Source: JAFEDN01 sp963697455 (GTDB lineage: Bacteria > Pseudomonadota > Gammaproteobacteria > Coxiellales > Coxiellaceae). Taken from it: 64,000 nt of DNA. Positions 1 through 7,212 of this stretch are shown piece by piece. The position numbers were made by a program, and so were the translations under genes. Position 1 is the first letter of the stretch. Every line of letters begins with the position of its first letter. The stretch spans positions 1 to 64,000 of the forward strand of contig CAVOOI010000004.1 of assembly GCA_963697455.1 (NCBI GenBank), given 5' to 3'. The notes beneath the pieces are model-generated. The model searched no databases, had not been told where the DNA came from, and saw nothing but the letters and a program-made list of their open reading frames with translations.

Positions 1-2
1 CT

Positions 3-182
3 CAACCGACGGGGGAATGGAAATTAAATTACATATTAGATGCCAGCAGGTTTAAAAATTTAAAATTTGTCAATTCTCTCAATACCCTAGATGACAATGA
101 AGAAAAATTAATTTTTAAGATTATCCAGAATCACAGCAAGAAAAGATTATCTGTTGAGACAACAGGAGAAACAGCCTCATAG
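3..182 (+). pseudogene. Unrecognised gene remnant, 5' end outside window
   Basis: An open frame with no start codon in view enters from the left edge and stops at 180-182, giving about 59 residues of normal-looking protein (Asp/Lys-rich, contains NSLNTLDDNEEKL). The next frame takes over almost without a gap (QPHSRIEKEL..., read from 172 on), so this is probably the upstream part of the decayed OTU-like gene that follows rather than a separate gene. No family is recognised. Confidence 0.35.
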
Positions 183-1332
183 CCGTATCGAAAAAGAATT
201 GAAAATTAGATTTGAGCAAGTTGCTGACATTGAACTGGCAACTCGCTACCAATCAAAAATTGTCAAGCATAGATTCATCAAAAAAGAAGTTTAATCTGAC
301 TCCGATCAAAACCAAAGGAGGCGGTGATTGTGCTTTACATGCAATTTTGGGGCAAATGGAGTGAATCAGAAAAACAACTCATATGTACCGAGATTAAAGA
401 AAAAAGAGGAAAAATTTGTAGTGTTATCTACTAGTAAAGATAATAAGTCAAACATGAAGGACTTGATTGAGTTTGGTATTAAAGAGTTAGTTATGTCTGG
501 CCGCAATGATGTCGGTAAGTCTACTCAAGAGCTGAGAAAACGATATCGCCAATTTTTAGACGATCAAAAAGAGTTATCATCACAAAGTTGGTTACAGTTC
601 GAAGCTAATTTGCGACAGCCGCAACATCAAGTCATTTTGGATTATATTCAGAAGAAACATCGAATAGATAGAATGGCCTTTTCACTGCGTGATCAATTTT
701 ATGATGCTTTAAATCAGAACAACGGAGAATTATACGGACGTATACTCTCTTTGCCATTATTGCACGAAGCTTTTCAAGAATATAATCAGTTACAAAACAC
801 TCAATTTGATTGGTCAGGTATTATTTCTGAAAATATAAAGAAAGAATATGCTGATTTTGTGGGCACTCCACATAATTGGTTATTACCTTCAGAATTGGCA
901 ATTATAGCCCATGTTTTTCATGTGACGGTTGTTTATTATCCTAGTCCGAATTCTTTTCCCTTACCCTTGAATCCTGGAGAACAATCAACAGTTGAGGTGC
1001 AATTTAATGGTATTGATCATTTTGAGAGACTAGAATCCAGTTATTATAAAGATCTCATCATATTATCAAGGCATGAAATTCCAAAAGAGGTGTATGAAGA
1101 AATAACATCAAAAAAAGGTCACACTCCTTCTGTTTCTCCATCTTCCTCAAGCTTTTTATCTAGCTCCAGTTCTAGTTCTAGTTCTAGTTCTTTTGCACCT
1201 TCTGAAATGATTTCTGCTGCAGAAATTAAAGCCTTCGCATCTTTTAATAAATTGTTAGTGGATCTAATGACAGCCCCAGGTAAGCGAAAAAATATGCGTT
1301 ATATTTTTAGCATTCAACGAGAAGAAGAATAG
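181..1332 (+). pseudogene. OTU-like cysteine protease, frameshifted
   Basis: The longest intact piece (TTG at 328 to 1332, 334 residues) lacks its own N-terminus, which is readable in other frames. Frame 2 around 299-352 gives TPIKTKGGGDCALHAILG, the catalytic-cysteine signature of OTU-type proteases (Cys codon at 329-331). Frame 3 from about 350 to 410 gives KWSESEKQLICTEIKEKRGK. The frame starting near 400 then continues with LIEFGIKELVMSGRNDVGKS, LPSELAIIAHVF and VQFNGIDHFERL, where the His before FERL fits the OTU catalytic His. At least two single-base shifts lie between 340 and 410. The C-terminal third carries a Ser-rich tract (1129-1190) also seen in two other proteins of this window. 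OTU proteins of intracellular bacteria act on host ubiquitin; here the gene looks dead. The family call rests on motifs only. Confidence 0.55.
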
Positions 1333-1333
1333 C

Positions 1334-1683
1334 ATGGTTCTTAAAATTGTGAATTTTAAAAATATACCTGAAACGTCTAAAGATATGAAAGATAAATTAG
1401 TGCCACTTTACAATGCCTTCATGGAAGGGTTGAACCAGATAGGAATTAGTGACGAGCAATTTATTGAAATAGATCCTGTTTTTGAAAATGGGATTTTGCC
1501 GATAAAGGTATTACCAGAGAGTATATCTGTACTTGATAAAATTGCGGCATTAATACAATTACCTAAAATAGCAAAGTACGCAAAACCTTCTATATAGATG
1601 CACCAACTTTGTTTTATCGTAATCCAAAGATTCATTCCAGTGAAGCAGATTTAGATTCAATAGTAACCTGTAGAATAAGCTAA
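1334..1683 (+). pseudogene. Small unrecognised protein, C-terminus frameshifted
   Basis: An 87-codon frame starts with ATG one base after the stop of the OTU-like remnant and ends at 1597. At 1597 another frame carries on with 28 sensible codons (DAPTLFYRNPKIHSSEADLD...) to a TAA at 1681-1683. The likely original is a protein of about 115 residues, or the tail of the OTU-like protein, with a one-base shift near 1590. No domain is recognised. It sits in the same orientation as, and directly behind, the OTU-like remnant. Confidence 0.35.
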
Positions 1684-2160
1684 AAAAACTTTAACTTTAA
1701 CGAAACAAGATGGATACGGTAACCAGTTGATTTCAAGCGACTGATTCTCTATAGTCATCCTCACGAAGAGTGTTCCTGAAACCCAGAGAAGTTAGCTATG
1801 GGACGCAAAAAAGCAAAAGGTTTTATCAGGCTTAGCAGAAACACAACGGGATTCGGCATATAGAAAAAACTGTTTTTGGAACAACGATATATGAAAGTAC
1901 AGGTAGCAGCGACCAACATAGTAAAAAATGGCACATCCTCTATCCAGGTGCTGCTGAAGATATTGTGTTCTTTCTTTTAAAAATGGCGCATTAATATGCC
2001 TATTGGCATAGTAGGGGCGTTTAAATAATCGGTCAAACATCAGTGTTCTCCTTGTAGATTAATAATTAACCTCCCTAGGATACACCTAATATTATGTTGT
2101 CTAAATTTAAAGTAATTAACAAATACTCAATGATTTATAATTCAACAACACATAACTGGC
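1684..2160. other. Non-coding stretch with recombinase trace
   Basis: No intact gene is seen. On the minus strand 1792-2040 there is an 82-codon frame (next entry). The remaining bases, AT-rich and with stops in all frames, show no RNA gene or repeat that I can recognise. The boundary between the decayed OTU region and the integrated element probably lies here, but no attachment-site repeat of the right integrase end was found. Confidence 0.4.
1792..2040 (-). pseudogene. Possible N-terminal fragment of a site-specific integrase
   Basis: The frame begins MFDRLFKRPYYANRHINAPF and continues LKERTQYLQQHLDRGCA. This resembles the start of the tyrosine recombinases that accompany some transposons of Legionella-type bacteria, where the text runs into an N-terminal SAM-like domain. 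After about residue 37 the reading changes character to a Phe/Tyr/Cys-rich string, as expected after a frameshift, and the frame ends at 82 residues, far short of a 300-400 residue integrase. It is either a dead fragment or a chance frame; the resemblance is from memory of the family and weak. Confidence 0.3.
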
Positions 2161-2772
2161 TTGGCAACATTTGGTGAGCGGTCTTGTTATGTGCTGAAAC
2201 TCATTTTAGCTTTGCGTGAACAAGGCTGGCTGTGGACGGAAGAATTCATTTGGCACAAGAAAAACAGTGTCCCCGGCAAATGGCCAAACCGCCTGCGTGA
2301 CGGTTGGGAACGATTATTACAATTTAACAGGCAGAAAAAATTTTGTATGTACCAGGAAGCAGTGATGATTCCGATTCATCCCTCCACGGTCGGTCGCCTG
2401 AAACGATTAAAGGCGGCAGATAAAATCTTAATGCCCATGAAGTCCGGCAGCCCCTTTAAGCGCAATCTCAGTCATTGGCTGAACAAAGATAAAGTGTATC
2501 CCTGCAATGTCTTGCACCTGGCGACCGAATCTCACAATCAGCAGCATTGCGCCGCTTTTCCAGAATCGTTACCCACCTGGTTTATTCAATTATTTACTCA
2601 AAAAAATGATATTATCCTGGATCCCTTTATGGGCAGTGGCACTACCGCTGTTTCGGCTTTAAAATTAGGAAGGCATTTTGTCGGTATGGATATTTCCGTC
2701 GATTATTGCCGGGTCGCTCAACATCGAATTCAATCCCTGTCTGCAAATTCTGCCCAAATCATTGACGCTTGA
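2161..2772 (+). pseudogene. N4/N6 DNA methylase, 5'-truncated
   Basis: The protein (203 residues from a TTG) ends with LDPFMGSGTT, the AdoMet-binding motif I of beta-class DNA amino-methyltransferases, followed by GRHFVGMDISVDYCRVAQHR. In this class the catalytic DPPY/SPPY motif lies N-terminal to motif I. No such motif is present here, and nothing matching it is readable in the 120 bases upstream, so the first third of the gene is missing and the product cannot be catalytic. It was probably a solitary or restriction-system methylase carried by the mobile region. No restriction endonuclease is next to it. Confidence 0.7.
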
Positions 2773-2781
2773 AGACTGATT

Positions 2782-3420
2782 TTAATGTTTGACAACCGCT
2801 TCAGAAAACATCAACCCACGAATTTGCGCCGGTTCTTCGATACCTAATTTTTTACAGGCGGAAACCTTCAAATTATAGACGGTTTTAATACTCACATGGG
2901 TGATCTCGACAATTTCCTCGTAGGTTTTATGGCGGGCTAACAACAGAATAATTTCATATTCACGAGAGGATAACGTTTCTAATTGCGGGATGGTGGGATT
3001 TTTTCGATAGCACAGTAATTCCAGTGCTAAATCCGGTTGCAAATACGTTTTACCGGAATGAACCGCCCGGATGGCTTCGAGTGCTAAATCATACCGCTGT
3101 TTAGACAAATAACCTTTGGCCGGCGATTCGACCAACCGACTTAAGGTAGGCCAATGCACCGGATGAATCATCAAGATCATCGATACTTTAGGCCAGTGTC
3201 GATGAATATAACGACACAACGATTCTCCCAGGATATCCGGCAATTCCATAGTCATCAACACAAACAAGCGGTTTTTCCCTTTATATTTTTTGATGATGTC
3301 TAATCCCTCAGCGCCGGTTTGAGCCGCGCCGACCACACTGGCATCCGAATGATCGGCAATCAAGCCCTTTAATATCCTGATCATTTGCCAATCGGGATCA
3401 ATGATCACCACTGAAATCAT
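2782..3420 (-). CDS. LuxR/NarL-type response regulator, no phospho-acceptor Asp
   Basis: The protein of 212 residues has an N-terminal receiver domain (about 1-120) and a C-terminal LuxR-type helix-turn-helix (about 148-205: LSSREYEIILLLA, then EITHVSIKTVYNLKVSACKKL). The acidic pocket (Asp8, Asp10) and the conserved Lys107 (GYLSK) are kept. The position of the phosphorylated Asp is Thr57 (VLMTMELP, against the usual VLMDxxMP). It should therefore bind DNA without normal phosphorylation, or be controlled in another way. The ATG overlaps the stop of the upstream HTH gene as ATGA, so the two are translationally coupled. No sensor kinase is nearby. It likely regulates the element that carries it. 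Confidence 0.8.
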   Translation of the reverse strand: MISVVIIDPDWQMIRILKGLIADHSDASVVGAAQTGAEGLDIIKKYKGKNRLFVLMTMELPDILGESLCRYIHRHWPKVSMILMIHPVHWPTLSRLVESPAKGYLSKQRYDLALEAIRAVHSGKTYLQPDLALELLCYRKNPTIPQLETLSSREYEIILLLARHKTYEEIVEITHVSIKTVYNLKVSACKKLGIEEPAQIRGLMFSEAVVKH

Positions 3421-4385
3421 GACGATTCTCCCACTAATGGCGATAATTGCACTTTACCCGCTTTCAACAAGTGCTGAAGGGCGGTATGCCCATCCCGGCG
3501 ATTTCCCCATAGGCATTTTCCAATCTCTTCTAAATCGGCCTGTTGGCATCGACCGTGTTCATCCGCATGACAACATAAACTCAGGAAAAATAACCGCAAT
3601 GGCAATTGACTGTTTTTTTCGGCCTTTCCTAATGCTGAATCTGCCAGCACCGCCCGAATCATTTTTAACACATTCGCGTGAGACTCAGGAGGAATGGCGG
3701 GTCGTTTCGAAGAAACCCAGACCGTGTCCATTAAAGATAATATCTCGCTGCTAAAGCTATCCGGGATTTGAAGAGTCCTCGTCTTCTTTGCAGTGATGGA
3801 ATGCGCTTTCATCCACGCTTTCATTTGTCGAAGCGTTAACGTTAATAAGTAGCGTTGTTCCTCCGGCGGATAATCGGCGACACAGGACAATGGAAATATT
3901 CTAAATTTCTTTAAATCCATTGCCACCACACACTCCGGAATACCTTTTAATTTTACTTTCTTCGCCTGACGGTAAGTACAATAATTACCAAAATGAACGC
4001 GCTTAGCCACCCGGCATTCGATACGGCCTTTGACACTGCCAGGGGGACGGCTTCTCAGCTCCGCTTCATACGCTAACCCCGTCTCCACGCGTTCACTGAT
4101 GCTCATGTTGTGCAGTAGCTCGCTTTTTGCCATCAATTCCTGGGTAAATTCATTCGGCTCAGCTAATTCATACCATTTCACTTCTTTCCGGGTAGCCTCT
4201 TGAATCGCCCACGCATCTTCCAGTTTCACTTTTTGACCGCGATTCAGCAGGTAATTAATCTTTTGCGCGTCAATACCACTCAAGTCCCCCAATCCCTTTT
4301 GGGAATAGTCACAGATCTTGATCGCTTTGATCAGATGCGGTTTATGATCAAATATGAGGGGCGTCCTTTTGACTTTTCTGTACAT
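3417..4385 (-). CDS. Helix-turn-helix protein of the integrated element
   Basis: Unrecognised protein of 322 residues. Residues about 15-65 (KAIKICDYSQKGLGDLSGID followed by AQKINYLLNRGQKVKLEDA) look like a Cro/YdaS-type helix-turn-helix. The rest is basic and has no familiar domain; Cys and His residues cluster near the end (LCCHADEHGRC). I chose the ATG at 4385 because GGAGG lies six bases upstream; a TTG at 4427 in the same frame has no such site. Its stop overlaps the ATG of the response regulator, so both are probably made from one mRNA and act as regulators of element genes. Its promoter would lie in the repeat-rich region to its right. Confidence 0.6.
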   Translation of the reverse strand: MYRKVKRTPLIFDHKPHLIKAIKICDYSQKGLGDLSGIDAQKINYLLNRGQKVKLEDAWAIQEATRKEVKWYELAEPNEFTQELMAKSELLHNMSISERVETGLAYEAELRSRPPGSVKGRIECRVAKRVHFGNYCTYRQAKKVKLKGIPECVVAMDLKKFRIFPLSCVADYPPEEQRYLLTLTLRQMKAWMKAHSITAKKTRTLQIPDSFSSEILSLMDTVWVSSKRPAIPPESHANVLKMIRAVLADSALGKAEKNSQLPLRLFFLSLCCHADEHGRCQQADLEEIGKCLWGNRRDGHTALQHLLKAGKVQLSPLVGESS

Positions 4386-4601
4386 CCCTGACCTCCGAAT
4401 GAATATGCTAAAAGAATTTTTTAACAACTTTTCAGTTTTTTTCGGACGATGCCGCGGGATGATGAAAGCTCAATAACAGTTCATCATTTAAACAAAAAAT
4501 CCGCTTTTCCAGGCGGAATCATCCGATCCATTCGAACGTTCCTTGTTTAAAAAAATGACATTCCTTGGTAATCTTATTCGCGTTTTAAATTCTTTACCCC
4601 A

Positions 4602-4723
4602 CCAGAAAAAGAGAAAAAGAGAACTTGTACATTTTTTTATCTCTTGATCAGTATTAAATAAACAAAATAGGGTGCGAGGTAACGGTTAAAATCGATACAA
4701 TTTCTCTTTTTCTCTTTTTCTGG
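4602..4723. repeat. Inverted-repeat cassette, copy 1 (putative invertible segment)
   Basis: Left arm 4602-4623 (CCAGAAAAAGAGAAAAAGAG plus AA) and right arm 4702-4723 are perfect 22-bp inverted repeats, one strand purine-only apart from the two outer C. They enclose a 78-bp core, 4624-4701. The core matches the reverse complement of the core of copy 2 at about 64 of 78 positions with no gaps, while the DNA outside the arms is in the same orientation in both copies. On the plus strand the core carries TTGTAC near its left end and CAGTAT 18 bases further on, a weak promoter-like pair pointing to the methylase. Confidence 0.8.
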
Positions 4724-4757
4724 CATGGAATGAAAAGTAAAAAGAGGAAAATGGGCC

Positions 4758-4780
4758 ATGATCAGAAGAATTCTGATCAT
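4758..4780. promoter_or_regulatory. Perfect dyad, operator-like
   Basis: ATGATCAGAA, three bases, TTCTGATCAT: a 10-bp-arm palindrome just right of the cassette. In module copy 2 the left half is kept (6892-6901) but the right half is decayed. It may be a repressor site of the neighbouring HTH protein; that is inference. Confidence 0.45.
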
Positions 4781-4897
4781 TGTTGATACAATCCATATCA
4801 TCTGTGATCCACATCAGTTTTTATCCTCCAAGGGGCTAATTTTTTATCAGTCGAAATATTTTTATCTGGGCGAATTTTTCAATTTTTGAAAATTGTC

Positions 4898-4915
4898 GTG
4901 TGAAATTTTTCACAC
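4898..4915. promoter_or_regulatory. Perfect dyad GTGTGAAA-TT-TTTCACAC
   Basis: Eight-base arms around TT, in the gap before the small gene at 5135. It resembles an operator; no matching known regulator is recognised. It has no T-run after it, so a terminator is less likely. Confidence 0.4.
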
Positions 4916-5134
4916 GCCCGGCGGTGAAGGACGGAATTTTATCCGCTTCACATCGGAACTTACGTTAATTTTCAAAAAATGAAATGTGTTCCATAGATTC
5001 AGATAGCATATTCCAGAACTGTATAGATCATTTTAGAACTCAATAGAACAATTTTCCAATCGGAAGTTGTTCATTAGGCCTGGAAAAATAGCGTATTTGA
5101 CCCATGACCCTTTTATTCAAGCGAGGTGTTTTTT

Positions 5135-5338
5135 ATGGAAAAGAAATTATCGCGAATCATCAATCCTTCTCAAGCGATGTCAGAATATCCGGAAATGATG
5201 TTGACGACTTTTGATCACAGAGTGTTGCCACATCTATCTTTAGTGGTGATGGATGGTTTACCCGTAGGTTTGGATGGCAGAGAATTGGAGCAAAAAAGAC
5301 AGTGTTTTCGCAGATTACATAAAGAATCCAAAAAATAA
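5135..5338 (+). CDS. Small hypothetical protein
   Basis: 67 residues starting MEKKLSRIINPSQAMSEYPE. The ATG at 5135 is favoured because GAGGTG (5123-5128) lies six bases before it; a GTG at 5126 would use the same bases as start codon. There is no signal peptide, membrane segment or familiar motif; the end is Lys/Arg-rich. It lies between inverted-repeat cassette copy 1 and the cytosine methylase, reads in the same direction, and could be co-transcribed with the methylase across a 180-base gap. Function unknown. Confidence 0.55.
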   Translation: MEKKLSRIINPSQAMSEYPEMMLTTFDHRVLPHLSLVVMDGLPVGLDGRELEQKRQCFRRLHKESKK

Positions 5339-5518
5339 TTCACTACACCTGAATTAAACGTGTCAATTCAAAATGGTGTTTTTATCTGATTTAACGAAAA
5401 GCTGTCCAAAAAAATGCATATCAGTACAAGCAATTTTTTGTTGAATATCGAAAAAAACACTTGTTTCTCCTTACAGTAATTCCGGGCTAGTACTTAATGC
5501 AATAGAAGGTCATCATTT

Positions 5519-6496
5519 ATGACTAAAATAAAAGAATTCACTTCAGTAGAAATTTGTGCTGGCGCAGGCGGGCAGGCCCTGGGTTTAGAGCAAGCAGGTT
5601 TTAAACACCTGGCTTTGGTTGAGATGGAAAAAGCAGCTTGCAATACGCTTCGATTAAACCGCCCTCATTGGAATATCCTTGAAAAGGATATCTGTGGTTT
5701 TAGCGGAAAAACTTTCAAAGGTATCGATTTGTTAACGGGCGGAGTTCCTTGCTCTCCTTTTTCAATAGCAGGGAAACAACTCGGCTCAAAAGACGAAAGA
5801 GATTTATTCCCTCAAGCCCTTCGTCTTGCTGATGAAATCAGACCGCAGGCAATCATGCTAGAAAATGTGCGTGGTTTTTTAGACCCTGTATTTGAAAATT
5901 ATCGTTATAACATAAAAAATGAATTGGAAAAATTAGGGTATTTAGTGGATTACAAATTATTAAATGCTGCTGATTTTGGAGTTTCTCAATTGAGATTTCG
6001 AGTAGTTTTAGTGGCTTTAAGAAAAGAACTGGCGGATTATTTTTCCTGGCCGGAAAAATACCTACAAAAGCCACAAACGGTGGGTCACTTACTTTCTGAT
6101 CTCATGACTGCGAAGGCATGGCAAGGCGCAACACAATGGAGTGAAACAGCCAATCAAATTGCTCCTACCTTGGTGGGAGGTTCTCGAAAACACGGAGGAG
6201 CAGATTTGGGTCCATCCCGTGCTAAAAAAGCCTGGGCAATATTGAATGTGGATGGGCATGGAATTGCTGATTTTCCGCCTGAAGAAAATTTTATTGGAAT
6301 GCCGCGATTAACGATTCGAATGACTGCCCGGATTCAGGGATTTCCTGATTCATGGGAATTCAGCGGGAAAAAAACCGCTGTTTATAGACAAATAGGAAAT
6401 GCCTTCCCACCTCCCGTAGCGCAAGCAGTGGGTGAGAAAATGGTTTCCGCCCTGAATCAGGCTGTGAAACAACGGCTAAAAAAATTATTCCCATAG
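5519..6496 (+). CDS. DNA (cytosine-5) methyltransferase, orphan
   Basis: The protein of 325 residues has all core motifs of C5-cytosine methylases in order: motif I (AGAGGQALGLEQAGF, about 14-28), motif IV with the catalytic Cys78 (GGVPCSPFS), motif VI (ENV, 115-117), motif VIII (QLRFR, 157-161), and motifs IX/X (RMTARIQGFPDSW, then RQIGNAFPPPVAQAVG). It is full length and should transfer a methyl group from AdoMet to cytosine in duplex DNA. AGAAGG lies eight bases before the ATG. No restriction endonuclease or Vsr-type repair gene is adjacent, so it acts alone, either in epigenetic control or in protecting the element from restriction. It follows cassette copy 1. Confidence 0.9.
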   Translation: MTKIKEFTSVEICAGAGGQALGLEQAGFKHLALVEMEKAACNTLRLNRPHWNILEKDICGFSGKTFKGIDLLTGGVPCSPFSIAGKQLGSKDERDLFPQALRLADEIRPQAIMLENVRGFLDPVFENYRYNIKNELEKLGYLVDYKLLNAADFGVSQLRFRVVLVALRKELADYFSWPEKYLQKPQTVGHLLSDLMTAKAWQGATQWSETANQIAPTLVGGSRKHGGADLGPSRAKKAWAILNVDGHGIADFPPEENFIGMPRLTIRMTARIQGFPDSWEFSGKKTAVYRQIGNAFPPPVAQAVGEKMVSALNQAVKQRLKKLFP

Positions 6497-6550
6497 ATGA
6501 TGGCATACCCTGACTGAATCCTGCAAATGTAGACAAGGTGTCATTACAAA

Positions 6551-6677
6551 CCATTTTTTATGTGATACCGCTGAAATAGAAGGCAGTGCCAACGGATTCA
6601 CGCAATAAAGAGCATCGAGTTACAAGTATTTAATTTCATTGGCGGGGGTCGATTAAATGACGTTTTTGAATTGCTCC
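6551..6677 (-). pseudogene. 3'-end remnant of a second DUF3987 gene
   Basis: This stretch matches 8970-9093, the last ~35 codons and stop of the intact DUF3987 gene, in the same orientation (for example AGTGCCAACGGATTCACRC and TTTAATTTCA). Read on the minus strand it gives KRHLI and then breaks into a stop, where the intact gene reads ERHLISLPVKLN, so it has frameshifts. It shows that the slot downstream of the DUF3987 gene has been rearranged or duplicated. Confidence 0.75.
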
Positions 6678-6960
6678 CTTGTTTAAAAAATGACATCGCT
6701 GAGTGATTTTATTCGCGTTTTAAATTCTTTACCCCACAAGAAAAAGAGAAAAAGAGAAATTGTATAGATTTTAACCTTCATCCCTCACCCTGTTTTGTTT
6801 ATTTCATACTATATTAGAGATAAAAAAATGGACAAGTTCTCTTTTTCTCTTTTTCTGGGGTGTTGGAGAAAGTAAAACGGGGAAAATAGGACATGATCAG
6901 AACAATTTAAATCATCATTGATGTGAAAAATATAATCTTCCAGTGCGGGAATATTTTATC
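6677..6960 (+). repeat. Direct-repeat module, copy 2
   Basis: Second copy of the module at 4541-4850, in the same orientation outside the cassette arms. It begins with CCTTGTTTAAAAAA immediately at the end of the DUF3987 remnant and lies upstream of the AbiE operon, as copy 1 lies upstream of the methylase. Confidence 0.85.
6739..6856. repeat. Inverted-repeat cassette, copy 2 (putative invertible segment)
   Basis: Arms 6739-6758 (AGAAAAAGAGAAAAAGAGAA) and 6837-6856 are perfect 20-bp inverted repeats; the two extra bases of the copy 1 arms are not paired here. The core is again exactly 78 bp (6759-6836) and lies in the opposite orientation to copy 1. On the minus strand the core reads TTGTCC, 18 bases, TAGTAT, a weak promoter-like pair that here points left, away from abiEi. 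Confidence 0.8.
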
Positions 6961-7212
6961 CGTTGAATATCGAAAAAAAGTGGCCGTTTCTGTCTTCAGT
7001 AATACTTTGGGTACCCAATGGAATGAAGAGGAATAAAATAATCAGCCTCCATTGTTCCCGGAAAGGAACCGCCAACAGTCCTTGGTATTAACAGTGATAG
7101 AGTAATCGCTCAGGACTACTCAGTGAGGGGGTTTACCTGTCATTCTCGCCCCAGCGGGTAAGAACACTTTTTTTCATTTGCAAATAAAGCCTGTTTGTGG
7201 CATGATTTGATC

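Larger units (their letters stand above)
4541..4850 (+). repeat. Direct-repeat module, copy 1
   Basis: About 250-300 bp that recur at 6677-6960 in the same orientation. Shared landmarks in order: CCTTGTTTAAAAAA, TTATTCGCGTTTTAAATTC, the Ade/Gua-rich arm, a 78-bp core, the pyrimidine arm, then GGAAAATGGGCCATGATCAG (GGAAAATAGGACATGATCAG in copy 2). Only the 78-bp core is inverted between the copies. Confidence 0.85.
4428..5134. other. 700-bp regulatory-looking intergenic region
   Basis: No gene is seen. The region holds module copy 1 with its inverted-repeat arms, a 10-bp-arm dyad at 4758-4780, a second dyad at 4898-4915 and several AGAAC repeats around 5013-5055 of unknown meaning. It separates the minus-strand HTH gene from the plus-strand small gene and cytosine methylase, so it should contain divergent promoters. 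None can be assigned with certainty. Confidence 0.5.
6497..7212. other. Intergenic region before AbiE genes
   Basis: Contains, left to right, a dead 3' fragment of a DUF3987 gene (6551-6677), module copy 2 with the second inverted-repeat cassette, and a 40-base stretch (6963-7004, TTGAATATCGAAAAAA...) that is also present just upstream of the methylase at 5441-5480. The last 200 bases before the AbiEi start show no further structure that I can name. Confidence 0.5.

Noticed and set aside
4602..6856. CRISPR array or origin iterons from the repeated GAGAAAAA units
   Set aside because: Only two units per arm, no spacers, no cas genes, and no replication initiator nearby.
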